Origin: Diphasiastrum complanatum
Taxonomy: Eukaryota > Streptophyta > Lycopodiopsida > Lycopodiales > Lycopodiaceae
DNA: 64,000 nucleotides
Reading direction: 5' to 3'
Assembly: GCA_029204225.1 (NCBI GenBank)
Contig: CM055103.1
Span: 44,985,970 to 45,049,969, forward strand
This document shows, piece by piece, positions 1-12,275 of this stretch. The translations under genes and the position numbers were made by a program. The notes below the pieces were generated by a model that saw nothing but the letters and a program-made list of their open reading frames with translations, made no database searches and was not told the DNA's origin. Position 1 is the stretch's first letter, and every line of letters begins with the position of its first letter.

Positions 1-1326
1 GACTTGTGCTTCTTGAGGCCACTACAAATGATTGAATGGATGATGTACAACAACGGTAGTATGGGCTTGAGACACGATTGACCACTACTCAATATACATT
101 TTTCCAATGAAACATCGTTGTTGGCATTGGTAGGAACACTTGTCGGCTACGTCGGGTTGCACATAGCTTTTTGCTTATGCCCTTTACTGGTACAAGTTGC
201 CACTTTATTGATGATGTGATGGCCATGGTGATGCAGTTGGAAAAGTGTGGATATCATATCGCTTACGTAAAACCAACTGCTTATTGAAAATGGTGTTGGT
301 GGTGTTGTCGTGAATATTCCATCTTGTTGGGAAGATGGATCTTTTGCTGGATCACGAATGCAGCCCTATAATGTGTTCCATTTGTTTTGAAATAGAACAT
401 TGACGATAAAGTGCATGGACTATTTCTTTTCTTGGTTGAGTGTTGTTGTAGTCATTTGTGTAAGCTGTGGAAGTGGATACAAATGACAATCCTTGTGAAA
501 CTGCAATTGTAGAGGCTGGAATAGAATTGCCGATGAAATATCACCTACAGTTCACACCAAACCATACAACAATAGAACAAACAAACAGGCAGCAACAAAC
601 GACATAGTTGACAGGACAAAACTTGAAATAAAAGAAAAAAAATGAAAAATTATAACAAATAACTCTATAGAAGGAATTGCATGACACTCTTGAACCAAAC
701 TCTTGCAATGCAGTATTGAACTTGGCACAAGGCCATAGCTACAGTGTTACAAAAGAAAAACCAAAGTCATAACGTGTAATATTTATGGAGCATGAAATAA
801 GACAAATATGCCCTAAATTACTTTCACTCAGATAAAAAAAAAATACGGGTTGTCATCTAGACACAAAACTAATGATCCATCAGGCGGTAGCTCAAAACTT
901 GGCTCCAGGGTATAATATCAATTGCTTGGTCATAGAGACATAACAAAGACATAGATATGAGGTGGTACATTCTCGGCCTTATCTATGGATGGCATTTGGG
1001 ATAGACCTTACATGGTTGCTAGATAGGATGTAATTCTATTTGGATCAGAAGCAACTATGTATTCGTAGATGACAAAAGAATTAGTAATACTAGACGAGCT
1101 TAGACACATCTAATACTATTAATTTTGGTAATGTGCAAATGGATCAACTTGATGAGCAGACACATTGGTATCTTCTACACAATACATCGTTGGGTCTATG
1201 TAGTCAGAATCAACTTGGGTGATAGACGATGTAGCAATATGTTGACTCTCTACAAAAGGTTGTTGTGTTGGATGGGGAGTGATCGGCCTTGGATAATAAG
1301 ACTCTGGAAGAGTCTTCGGGTTTCAA
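1..1326. other. No gene recognised
   Basis: No frame here resembles a known family and the longest open frames are about 70 codons. A short stretch near 250-290 reading 'cgcttacgtaaaacc' weakly resembles 59,490-59,510, so part of this may be old repeat. I see nothing else I can support. Confidence 0.5.
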
Positions 1327-1784
1327 TTATCTTCTAATGGCCTTGAGTAATCCGACAAGGAATAGTTTAATGGCCATTTTTTCGGTGATTTTATCGTTAA
1401 CACACTCTACCTTGAGACGTTTAAAACGCTCAATATAGGTGCATACCACCTCTCTGCTCCTCATTTTGATCTGAGTCAATTGGTTGAAAGGGCTTTGAGT
1501 GAGCTTGGAGGGTTTAACCTTGTGGTGAGAGCTTTTTCTATGGTTTCCCATGACTCGATATTTGGGCTCTCTAGATTTCAATACCACTCTTTTGCATTGC
1601 CTTGTAGAACCATCAAGAACAATCTTAACTTTTCAGTGTTCGAGCTGTCTCCATAGAACTTACAAGCATTGTCGAAGTCTAGAAGGAAACAAATTGGGTC
1701 TGAGTCCCCATCATACTTCAGTTTATCGATTTGCAGAATCTTCTTTGCCACTTGTGGAGGTTGTGGATTTACACTTGTTGCCAT
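1327..1784 (-). pseudogene. Ty3/gypsy gag fragment (decayed)
   Basis: Two overlapping minus-strand frames together read as the capsid region of a Ty3/gypsy gag protein, which would package element RNA in cytoplasmic particles. The N-terminal frame (start near 1784) has the pattern KLKYDGDSDP, then a segment ending GNAKEWY, as in the retrotransposon gag family. The second frame (1587-1327) continues with a segment matching the usual gag tail motif (EVVCTYIERFKRL). A frameshift separates them, and no zinc knuckle or protease follows. The piece is therefore a truncated remnant. Family assignment rests on motif spacing only. Confidence 0.6.
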
Positions 1785-2336
1785 CGTGATCTAGCAGATA
1801 TTCTATGCACTTAGGTGATGGGTGATGGATGTTGATATCGACAGATTTGGCAAACTTATCGTGACGCAGATCTATGGCTTCCTACTAGGACACTTCTAAG
1901 GCATTCCCTACTAGAGGTGCCTAAAGCTATCAAACCAAATTCATCGTGATAAGATTGTCGGCGATGGAAGATGGATATGTACAATTCTAGGTGCAAAGTG
2001 TATCTGCAAGAGCTCGGATTTTCTTGAGTGGAACCATATGATGTTGATCTTAGAGAATTTTACTAAATTTCAAGTGCTTGAAATGATGGGGCTTCGTTGT
2101 GATCACAAGTGGACCTCTGTATAGAATCTGCACGCATGTCTGGGAACTCGCACAAGTTCAGATCTTGTCAAAAATAGGCTATGTGAGTACTAGATAGTTC
2201 TATTTTGAGAAAGATCAAGGATTTTGCACTTGACGGTATTTCTACAGGCTTGTTTTGGGATTTCTTACCTTATTTGGGAGTTTTTTGTTTTTTTTTTAAC
2301 CTCCTCCAGTACTTTTGTGGCTGGCAAAAATCAATG
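1785..2336. other. No gene recognised
   Basis: This stretch separates the gypsy gag remnant from the interspersed 12-mer array. It contains no recognisable frame, PBS or LTR end on either strand. It may be eroded element leader, but nothing in it proves that. Confidence 0.4.
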
Positions 2337-2550
2337 AATGACTCGCACAGACAAGGTGAAAAATGACTCGCACACGGTGAAAAATGACTCACATATAGGG
2401 TGAAAAATGACTCGCACAAACCTGGAAATGACTTGCACAGGTTTGAAAGGTTTCCAAAAGAACTAGAAATGATTTGCACAAGGGAACAATGTAAAAACAA
2501 GTCAAAAATGACTCGCACACCTGACTGAAGGTTGAGTAATTTGCACAACA
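2337..2550. repeat. Interspersed ATGACTCGCACA array
   Basis: About eight copies of a 12-bp motif close to ATGACTCGCACA occur at roughly 2338, 2363, 2383, 2407, 2428, 2468, 2508 and 2535. They are separated by 20-40 bp of A-rich or variable sequence, often GGTGAAAA. It lies exactly where the minus-strand copia RNase H frame breaks off. Repeat expansion at a breakpoint is one reading. The apparent 93-residue minus frame through it is a by-product of the repeats. Confidence 0.65.
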
Positions 2551-2712
2551 AACCGTGATATTGTATTCTACTTCTGTAGAAGAAAGTGCGATAGAGGTTT
2601 GCTTACGACTGTTCCATGAGATAAGACCGCCGTTGAAGAAAAATGTAAATCCAGATGTGGACTTACGATTGTCTACATCTCCTCCCCAGCTTGCATCATA
2701 ATATCCACTTTT
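2535..2712 (-). pseudogene. Ty1/copia RNase H fragment
   Basis: Reverse translation of this stretch gives a continuous copia-type RNase H segment: YYDASWGGDVDNRKST, then GFTFFFNGGLISWNSRK, then SSTEVEY. These are the hallmark blocks of the domain that degrades the RNA strand of the RNA-DNA hybrid during reverse transcription. The first catalytic Asp (DASW) and the Glu of the STEVEY block are present. Downstream the frame runs into the 12-mer array and loses similarity. It has the same strand as the gag start at 2962 and the LTR at 3.0-4.0 kb, so it is probably the same element with integrase and RT deleted. Confidence 0.75.
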
Positions 2713-2782
2713 TCATCTTTTTTGTCTATGGAAATTTACTTGTATTTATACAGATAGTCATGTTATTTGCCTGTCTTATTTT

Positions 2783-2962
2783 TCATGTAACTATGCAGAC
2801 TGTGCGACAATATGAGTAAATATGCAGCATGAATGGAGGCAGATTAAAATGGGATTTAGGAGAGTAAAGAAGATAAATCCAACAGAAGTTAGAACCATTG
2901 AACTTGTCAATGACTCTAGCTTCACTGAGTGATGAAGATGAAGAGCTACCTATATGAGACAT
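2783..2962 (-). pseudogene. Ty1/copia gag N-terminus
   Basis: The frame starting at 2962 reads MSHIGSSSS, then RVIDKFNGSNF, which is the usual start of a copia gag (a short Ser-rich lead, then K-F-N/D-G-x-N-F/Y). It sits about 50 bp inside a methionine-tRNA-type primer binding site, where copia gag normally begins. After about 40 codons the similarity stops, and RNase H follows within 80 bp, so most of gag, protease, integrase and RT has been lost. It is not functional. Confidence 0.65.
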
Positions 2963-3011
2963 GATAACAGTATACAAATAGAACAAACTTAATCTCTCGG
3001 TTTATTTGAAC

Positions 3012-3026
3012 GATGCTCTAATACCA
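3012..3026 (-). promoter_or_regulatory. Primer binding site (tRNA-Met type), copia
   Basis: The minus strand reads TGGTATTAGAGCATC, one base from the canonical plant copia PBS TGGTATCAGAGC. It lies two bases inside a terminus ending CCATCA, as expected directly downstream of a 5' LTR. Confidence 0.75.
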
Positions 3027-3029
3027 ATC

Positions 3030-4045
3030 TGATGGAGCAAGGGAGATAGGAAGAATGAGAATGGAGAAGAGAGCAAGAATATTGCGAAACAGCTCTCCCG
3101 TTCTAATTGGCTGCTAGGTGCAAAAACAATCTAATAAATAGCTTTTGCTAAAGATGATCATAGCTTTATGCGTTCTGATTGCCCAATAGGATTTTAAAAA
3201 TAATTCACGCTCTAAAAACAAGAGTACAGTCCACCGAAGTGATTAGAGATGGTTTGTATGTGGTAGTACTGAAATCGGATTCAATGTGAAGTATAGTTCT
3301 TAAATAAATGGAAGAGCAATATGATATCACGAGTTTCTCAAGCGTCAAAGACAGCCATCGTCTGATCAGAAACTGAGGAGTCGTGGACGTCCGTGTTCTG
3401 ATCAGAGTGGTAAACAAGCGCAATCAAATAGCAATGAAAGTGCATTTAATCACAACAAGCATTCATCTATGTTGTACACAGATAAAAACGTGCTACTACT
3501 ATATTACACTGAAGCACAATACAAATATCAATTACAACCAAAATTGACGGCGTAATTGGGAGGCTCAAATAATACGTCTCATGAACGGAACAACTCCTAT
3601 AATCTGTGCTGGGATGATCTATTTATAGATTGCATCCATGTATTAACTACAATAAATGATTGTCACCTAATTAGGTAAGTCGTTGTACTTGGAAGTATAT
3701 GGCTTATGTGACAACTGTACATAGTGTATACTGTCAACCCATAGGGAATGTTGACGTGGACAAGGGCATTGCAAATTCTCTCACTTCGCTTTATAAGGGA
3801 AGTGGCTTTCTCTCACTTCGCAAATTTGGGAAGTGGCTGGGAACATTCCTCGTTCAAAGTGGATGACCTTCGACATTTTTCTCTCTCTTCGAAATTCTGC
3901 GAAAAAGGCGAAGGCGTCTTTAAAACAGTTTATCATGAAAATAGATGACCTTCGGAAATTTTTTTCTCTCTTCGAAAAAATGCGAAAAAGCCGAAGGTGT
4001 TAAAACTTTTGAACTATGCAAGTGTCACATTTCGGGGAAATGTGA
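3030..4045 (-). repeat. Copia LTR, minus orientation (outer border uncertain)
   Basis: This stretch lies just upstream of the PBS on the minus strand and ends in CA. It has a TATA-like CTATAAATAG (plus 3622-3634) at the right place for an LTR promoter. The outer part (about 3945-4045) is nearly the reverse complement of 22,530-22,640, inside another copia LTR, so it belongs to a related family. Within it, an 82-bp unit beginning GATGACCTTCG is present twice (3864 and 3946), each copy bounded by inverted CCTTCG/CGAAGG. The 5' end was not located because gypsy sequence starts near 4.05 kb. Confidence 0.6.
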
Positions 4046-4800
4046 AAGAGATGATTCACAGGGATGAGTTCATCTTCAAGCGGGTCTGGTATGTGCTCCG
4101 TTGATATCCAAGATAGATTCAGCACATTTAGTGGAAAAGTGATCGGTGTATCCAAAGTTCGATCCAATAATGAGATCTCGTTCAGATCGAGTTGATTATC
4201 TTGTTGACACATATAGCCTGCTGTATAATCAATCGTTGCAAGAGCTTGATTTCAGTTGACAGTACCGATTTGAGAGTCGTAATGAACTCCCCAATTTTTT
4301 ATTGGTCGATCACAAGTATGATCCGTTGTTGATGAATCATCATCCTCTTTTTGAGCCACTGGTTTGATAGTCCAAGTTACAGGATCAACTTTGACTGCTC
4401 GTTCGTGATTTTCAAAAGTGATTTTTCCTGTATCCCAGTTATGAACTACTTGTGCAACTCGTAACCATGGGCGTCCCAATAGGACTTGGTAGACATTTGG
4501 TGCTTCCGGTAAGTCCATCACTACGAAAGTAATGGCGAACTATACTTCGGCAATTCTAACAGGTATATCTTCAACCATTTTCTAAAGACCTCAAACTATC
4601 GTTTGATCAGCCAACTTAATGGCAAAAGTCGCAGACTTCATCTTTGTAAGGCCCCACTTTGCACATAGCTTTGTAGAAATCAAGTTAACTCCCAAACCGC
4701 CACCTATCACGATTGCCTCTTTAAAAAATTGCTTATGCTGTATCGACAGGGTGATATTTTTTTGCTCACTTTCCCAGCTGCTCCAACATGGAATACTTTA
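4046..4800 (-). pseudogene. Ty3/gypsy aspartic protease remnant
   Basis: This is the retropepsin-like domain that would cleave the element polyprotein. On the minus strand, the segment YQVLLGRPWL followed by NWDTGKITF (about 4400-4500) is the C-terminal block seen in this gypsy lineage, and it matches the plus copy at 16.8-16.9 kb. Further upstream (about 4680-4730) the active-site region reads VIGGGLGVNLIS, where the sister copy has LDSGSGINIM, so the catalytic Asp is gone. Two or more in-frame stops lie between the blocks. The tail near 4.0-4.2 kb (ending PKCDTCIV) comes from the adjoining LTR. It is non-functional. Confidence 0.75.
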
Positions 4801-5150
4801 TTAGATTCTTCAAATCTGGCACCAAAAAGTAGTTCTTGATGGACTTCTGGTTTAGTTTGAGTTAACTTCTACGCTAATACTTCCTTTGCGTTTGGCACCA
4901 ACTTCAAGAACTCTCCCAACGTAATATTGATCTTACTAGAAAAAATACTCATGAGGAGTTCTATTTGTGGCGCTTCCGGTTTAGTCATCTTGGAGGGTTC
5001 TTCATGATGATGCAACTAAGCATTCATATCTATACGTGGATTATTCGGTGGTTGCACTGGTGAAGAACGAACTACGGCTGCAGCTCTAGCGGCTTCAAGC
5101 TCCTCTTCTTCCTGCAAATGTTTAATCCATTGCCTCTTATCCTAGTACCT

Positions 5151-6194
5151 TCAATTTTTTGAATGGAGATTTGAATAGACTCCAGATGTTGTTGGTATAT
5201 CAGTTAATGATATAGAATCAGCAGGTATTGAATCTGCTACACGTTCTTTTTGCTTCTGTGCTCTGGTAACGACCATCAAGGGTACACTTGGTTCAGTCTG
5301 AGTTGTTGGTCTTTGCTTAATTGTTATCAAATTCATAGGAGTTTTGACCTATGGCAGCTTCGGCCTTGCTGGACACTCCTTGTAGCAATGCCCATAACCA
5401 CAGTCACGACAGAATGGTACAAATTTGTCTTTGTTTGGACATTCTGCAACTCTGTGATTTTCTCGACATGCAAAGCATCCAAGCGGCGCTCTGATCCAAT
5501 TTCTAGATGCTTGTTGTTGTGCGGTAGCATAAATAGCATACTGTTTTGAAGGTCCACTTTCATTATCATAACTCCATTGCTCGGTACCTCTGTAAGGTTT
5601 TGGTTCCATCAAATTAGCCGGAGGAACCGGTTGTGTCAGTGGGGCTGACAAAGCTAATCTCTCCGGATACCCAAGATGATGTTTGGCTGTAGGATCCTTT
5701 CCATAAAGGGGTTCCCGATATCCCATTTGGGCATATCATTGTTGGATAATCCAAGGATTAAAGTTGCAATAAGCAGTCTCATGATCAGGTGAATTGCACA
5801 GATGAAAAATATTGGTTTCTTTTCATTTTTTCAATTGAGGAGATTCATTTGCTGTGTGATTGCCCGTACAAATGGAACACCAAAAATTTTTCCTAGTAGG
5901 AAAAGTCTTAATAAAATTCTCAGGTTCCTTGTTTGCTTTCCCATGGAAATATTCCAATACTTTGATCTTCTCATCAAGTTGTGACTGCAACTTTTCCATC
6001 TGTTTCTGCTGGTTCTTCTTGAGTTTCTCGAACTCATTGAGCATCATCTCTATAGTAGCGTTGATATTCATTGATGCGATAGTGGTGGATGTCATAGTGG
6101 TCTGCCCTGTTGTATAAGGCAACATACCAATATTCGGCTCATCATCTAAATCTTCATTCTCCTCCCATATTGCATCGTCCATAGCGTTTTGCAA
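5151..6194 (-). pseudogene. Ty3/gypsy nucleocapsid region with three short zinc knuckles
   Basis: Two minus frames (6194-5823 and 5726-5349) carry the nucleic-acid-binding part of gag. The first has a coiled-coil-like stretch (EFEKLKKNQQKQMEKLQ) and ends in a knuckle-like CSICTGNHTANES, whose last Cys is Ser. The second has tandem knuckles CFACRENHRVAEC and CRDCGYGHCYKEC. All use C-x2-C-x3-H-x4-C spacing, one residue shorter than the retroviral norm. A third frame (5336-5151) has VTRAQKQKE, the linker to protease that also appears as VLTKAQRQQ at 16.1 kb. Frameshifts separate the frames. The same arrangement recurs at 60.5-61.2 kb. Confidence 0.75.
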
Positions 6195-6365
6195 AATTGC
6201 GTACTCATTATGGCGTTTCTCAACTCACGTTTGATCCTTTTAAGTAGACTTGTCAAAAACCACATAATCATGGCATTTTCGTTAATAAATCAGGTTCGCA
6301 CTCAGATCTAAGACGTTTTACCCGTTCAATGTAATCTCGAACCATTTCGCACTTTCTCAATTTAA

Positions 6366-6668
6366 TTACTTCAATATAAACTTCCGAGATTTGAACCGTG
6401 TGATAAGTGCTCGTTCAGTTTCCCAATTCATATGCTCAGTTCCATCTTTATTATAATACCAATCTTGTGCTGCACCCGTTAAGGCCATTGGAAATACCTT
6501 AAGTTTATCTTGAGGAAAAACTTCGCCATAGACTTCACAAGATTCAGCATAGATTTGGAGCAATATAGCTGGATCCATTAATCCATTGTATTTGGGTAGA
6601 TCCAACCGAGGTGATCTCCTAACAATGATTGGATTGACTTCCTGAGGAGAACCTCCAAGAGCAGCCAT
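6366..6668 (-). pseudogene. Ty3/gypsy gag N-terminal (capsid) segment
   Basis: This frame begins with Met at 6668 and reads MAALGGSPQEVNP, then RLDLPKYNG, then GAAQDWYY, the characteristic start and W-rich core of Ty3/gypsy gag. It would form the capsid shell. It is followed, after frameshifts, by the zinc-knuckle region and protease on the same strand, and preceded by a 1.2-kb leader and PBS, so it is the true start of this element's gag. The frame ends after about 100 residues, where full gags run on. Confidence 0.75.
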
Positions 6669-7880
6669 TTTTTCAAATCAAATCAATCAGACAATGAGAT
6701 TGGATCTAGATTTTCAATCAAGAACTATCTCAATTCAGATCTGCAAAATTCCTTTCACTTGACAATAATCCAATTTTTGATTTTTGTAAAAAAAAAAATG
6801 ATCAAGCGGTCGACACTTCTAAGAATGATAAATTCTCAAAATTAGAATAAAATTGAACCAGATTTGACCCAAAATTTGACAGAGACTTGATCTGGATAAT
6901 CAAAACCTAAAAATAGTACTGGCGAAGGTTTTTTAGGTGAAGATTGGCTCGACGAAGGTTCAACAATGCTATTTCTGATTAAAAAAACTCTCTGATCAGT
7001 TTTTTCTAACAAGATTGGTAAAAATAACCTTCGCCAAACTTTCAGATAGAGAATCTAACTCAAATAAAGCTAGGGTAGAACTAGTGAAGGTTTTTGACAC
7101 ATATTGAACACAGTTTTTGTAGTTTGGCGAGGGAAAAAATAGAGATTTTCTATGATTCTGATAGAATTAATGTTTGTCAAACTCAAAATTAATAATAGAC
7201 TATAAATAGACTAATTTGGAAACTCGACGAAGGTTTTGGCGAAGAATCAAGAGTAATACTGGTATTTTTGCAAAAGAAAGAGACCTTTTTTGACAAAATA
7301 TGACAATATGACAACTGATCCTCTGAGATACCTTCTCTTTCTGATATTATTCTTCGTCGACCTGGCAATAGATAGATCTGAATCACACCTATGCACAGTG
7401 AATCAGACGAAGATTCTTTTTTTGTATTTTTTTAGAGTTTTGGTGATTTCTTGGTGTTTTCTAATGGTTTTCCTGATGTTTCTGGAAATCTACTGGGAAG
7501 AAATGTTCACCCTTCAAACTAAAGGTTTTGTGATCGAAACCAAAGGTGCTTGAAACTCAGCAAACGTTTTCTGAAAGAGGATAAAAAGTTATCAGCTCTA
7601 ATGACGGTTTTTGTTTTTTTTGACCAAAATCTAGCAGATTTGACCGATTTTTATTGTTCTTTTTTATTTCTCAGATTCAGATGGATCTTAAGATTGGTGA
7701 TCTGAATAGCTTTCTCTGTTCAATAATCAGATTAGATTTCAAACAAGAAAATCCACTCAAATCAGGCAAAATCACCTCCAAATTAATCCTAAATGTAGTT
7801 TTAACACTATTCACGCCACGACAAGATGTCTAATGCAGGCTAACCATCCAACAAACATGCTGCAAACTGAAAAATTGGCG
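6669..7880 (-). other. Leader of minus-strand gypsy element
   Basis: About 1.2 kb separates the PBS from the gag start, with no credible frame. It is AT-rich and carries scattered copies of an AACCTTCG/CGAAGGTT motif (for example 6923, 6953, 7028, 7226 and 7237). This echoes the short-motif repeats found in other element leaders in this window. Long leaders are usual in plant Ty3/gypsy elements. Confidence 0.55.
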
Positions 7881-7901
7881 TAGCTCCCGGAAACAGTGCC
7901 A
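7881..7901 (-). promoter_or_regulatory. Primer binding site, gypsy element
   Basis: The minus strand reads TGGCACTGTTTCCGGGAGC, resembling the tRNA-Asp-type PBS (TGGCGCCGTTGCCGGGGA) of Athila-like gypsy elements with several mismatches. Four bases separate it from the LTR end. Assignment to that tRNA is inferred. Confidence 0.6.
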
Positions 7902-7905
7902 AATT

Positions 7906-8776
7906 TGTAGTGGATTTCTTTCCTATCCTAACCTCAACCCAAGATCTAGCATCAAAGCATAGAAGTTAGTTGTCACGCGAAGGTTCGTTCCCATGAGAGC
8001 GATAGCATATCTTAGAATTCAGCATGAATGGAAGATCCAGATTTAACTCTAACATCCATTAAACCTAAGCATTAACACTACATCAATAATGAAGAAAGCT
8101 TACTCTTTCTCTCTCTCCCTTTCTCTTTCACAAAAAGTATAAGAACATGCAATCCCAATAACAATCAGATCTAACAATTAGCAAATACAATGAAAAGCAT
8201 GACAGATGGAGGAAAAGTGATAGAGAGTAAGGACATTCATAAATCCATTTCACAAGAGAACCAATCTGCTTTAATGAAGATATGTACATGTGTAGGAAAC
8301 TCGAGTTGGTCTCTTTTGATAATGGAGAGGAGGACCTTGGCCTCAAAATTCTATTGGTCCATTTCTACCTCCCTATCTATTCAAATTTAAAAAAGAGTGG
8401 GAACCCGTTCAAAATTGGAGGGAACCAATTTGAATCTGAAATTTGGCGGGACCCCAACTTTATTCACTAACTTGACATTTAGGCCCGCGACATTAAAAGT
8501 CCCGCAAAAAGGCCTAAATTCCTTTTATTGACTTTCTAATTATCAAATCTCTATGTGATCATCGGGTTGGACCTACACACGCAAGGTGCCTAATCCCTCT
8601 CACTTATTAACTAGGGTTAGGATTGCCTTGGGATCCGCAAACCCTCCAACACCTACATTAGGAGTGGTTTCCCACGTGGCATCTTGGCCTCACACGTGTG
8701 GAATCCACTTATGTACAAAATTTACATTATACTACATGGCTAGATTTGCCAATACAGGCAATTTTTCACACTACTA
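7906..8776 (-). repeat. Gypsy-associated LTR, minus orientation (about 870 bp)
   Basis: The plus strand starts TGTAGTGGATTT beside the PBS and ends TTCACACTACTA, an imperfect inverted terminal repeat (revcomp TAGTAGTGTGAA), giving an LTR of typical length. It contains a CT-rich run (8103-8131) and the G-box palindrome CACACGTGTG (8691-8700). Unexpectedly its outer 40 bp (about 8734-8771) nearly match the outer end of the copia LTR at 28,847-28,885, and 8500-8600 resembles 63,910-64,000. No second LTR copy was found on the low-coordinate side, so the element is truncated there. Confidence 0.6.
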
Positions 8777-8939
8777 TTAGAGTATCTCTGGTTACTATAC
8801 TAGATGAAATTCTAGATTGATACTGATGTTGACATTGTAACCGAGTGTGCACAGAACAATATTTATGAATTTAAACTTTGCTTGGTTTTAGTTCTTCTGA
8901 TCATCTTGTATTCAATGGTTAGATAGAGAAAAAAAATCA

Positions 8940-9380
8940 AAGTATGGAGGCTATATTTCGAGCATATGTCTCAAGCAGTCTTTGTGGGGATGTCACCTCC
9001 CTTTTGTTGAGTTTGCTCATAATAGCGACAAGCATTTGACTATTGCTTAGAATTTGTTTATGCTTTCATAAGAATTTCAGTTGAAATAGATGATCAAGTT
9101 CTTGACGATTAGAAATTTTTGTATTATATGCAAGAAATATCTCAATTGGTGAAGAAGATTTTCCAAAGTGTGACTATGCACAACATTATGCTAATTTGAA
9201 TTGAATATTTTGAGCATATGTCTCAAGCAGTCTCTATGGGGATGTCACCTCCCTTTCGTGAGTTTGTTCATAATAGCAACAACCATTTGGCTATTGGTTA
9301 AAGTTTGTATATGCTTTCATAAGAATTTCACTTGTAATAGATGATTAAGTTCTTGATGGTTAGAAATTTTTGAGGGACGG
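8940..9380 (+). pseudogene. Gypsy integrase scrap, tandemly duplicated
   Basis: Translated on the plus strand, this contains HLPFVEFAHNSDKH, close to the LPxVEFAYN block in the integrase C-terminal half of chromovirus-like gypsy elements. Nearly the same sequence occurs twice: the segment beginning AGCATATGTCTCAAGC starts at 8961 and again at 9213, a 252-bp period. Both copies have stops and neither extends to the catalytic D-D-E residues. It is a dead fragment that was duplicated after or during decay. Confidence 0.55.
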
Positions 9381-9464
9381 GAAAATAGCGAGCTATGTGA
9401 AGCAAGCTTTTTGTAGCCAAGTCAGTTTGGCGAGCTTTTTTTTTCATAGCATCCCTCTCAATTA

Positions 9465-11096
<1,632 letters not shown>

Positions 11097-11510
11097 GGGC
11101 ACCTGAGATAGCTGAACTACAAATAAAGCATGGTAAACAGCTTATGTAGGTTCTTCAGATCCAGTTTGAAACTCAGTAAGCACTCCTATTTATCAAGAAT
11201 GAATGGTTTTTGAACCTGAGTTAGGTTCTTGCAATCTGTGGCTTCCAGAACCTAAAACGACGATTTCTAGCAAAAAAAAATTGGCCGGAGCAGATTGCTC
11301 CGCATCTGAGCCGGCAAATTTTTTTTGCTAGAAATCGTCGTTTTGCACCTGAGACAGTTGAACTACAAATAAAGCATTCAGATCCAGTTTGAACCTGAGT
11401 TGGCACTCCTATTTATCAAGAATGAATGGTTTTTGCACCTGAGTTAGCATTTGTAAATGGTTGTTCTTGAAATATGTGGCTTCCAGAACCTAAACAGTGA
11501 TATCTAGCGA
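11097..11510. repeat. Tandem duplication containing a long palindrome
   Basis: A unit of about 247 bp starting GCACCTGAGATAGCTGAAC (11,098) recurs from 11,345. Later blocks are also shared, including CACTCCTATTTATCAAGAATG and TGTGGCTTCCAGAACCTAAA. Copy 1 ends in an inverted repeat: arms at 11,254-11,288 and 11,311-11,344 pair over about 34 bp with one indel and one mismatch, around a 22-bp loop that itself overlaps a small hairpin (GGAGCA/TGCTCC). It could be a foldback or MITE-like element or a replication-error palindrome. No coding potential is seen. Confidence 0.75.
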
Positions 11511-12084
11511 GGAGGAAGGGGGGGAAAATAAAATTTCAAAATTTCCCTTGGGTTCCCCCAAAGGCTAGAGAATGGTTGCAAGGTTCAAACGGCCAGATGA
11601 CTAGAAATGGCCATTTTGACAAAGAGTCCAGTACTAAACTCCCTCACGATGGCAGGGAAGGAGCTGTCTATTTGGCAACACTCTGAGCGCTCCAACAGAT
11701 CAAGACGACAATGGTTTTTTTCATGAACTGCCCCATCCTCAACGAAATCACAAAAACATCATACATGCAATTAGAGAACACCTCACTCATACTTTAGTAA
11801 CGATCCATTTCTTTTGATTCACGTGAACCATCACCAATGGTTAAAAACAACCAGTGCTAGTACGACCATCAACGAGTCCTCACATAAAACAAAAGCTCTC
11901 TCCTCTTTTCTTACTCTTCCATCCTTCCACGGGTTTCCATTCCCTCACTTGGCTCATCTACCTCACTAACACTATTATTAACTCCTCGTTCCTTCAACGT
12001 CCATACCATCCTCTCATGCTCATGCATTCTCTCTTAACATACATAACAAAAATCACTCCTTCATCCTTTTTCGGGTATGCAAAA
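11511..12084. other. Unassigned, probably LTR 5' part
   Basis: This is a G-rich stretch (about 11,515-11,525) and then sequence without gene features. It leads into an LTR promoter and PBS at 12.1-12.28 kb, so much of it may be the U3 part of that LTR, but no TG terminus could be fixed. Confidence 0.4.
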
Positions 12085-12256
12085 AGAGGCCTCTCCTTTT
12101 ATAGGCATCTCTCAGGGTGGGCTGGGACCCATTCTACTGGCAACTGTGTGCCGATTTTTTCATTAGTAGCCAGGTTTTACATGCCGGTTTTTATACAAAA
12201 ACTGTGAAATTGCTCTAAAAGTAGCCCGATTTTTCGTGTGAAAATATTGGCTAACA
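12085..12256 (+). repeat. LTR 3' portion (gypsy, Tat/Ogre-like PBS)
   Basis: The sequence carries a TATA-like CCTTTTATAGG (about 12,093-12,103) and terminates with GGCTAACA directly before a primer binding site, so it is the promoter-bearing end of an LTR in plus orientation. Its 5' limit and any second copy were not found in the window. Confidence 0.55.
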
Positions 12257-12257
12257 T

Positions 12258-12275
12258 TGGCGACTTCACTGGGGA
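12258..12275 (+). promoter_or_regulatory. Primer binding site, gypsy Tat/Ogre type
   Basis: The sequence TGGCGACTTCACTGGGGA resembles the PBS of plant Tat/Ogre gypsy elements (TGGCGACTCnnCTGGGGA), which prime with an arginine tRNA. Only one or two positions differ. The tRNA identity is from family knowledge. Confidence 0.6.

Noticed and set aside
11854-12207. 117-codon plus frame
   Set aside because: It overlaps an LTR promoter and end, has no recognisable domain and appears to be chance.
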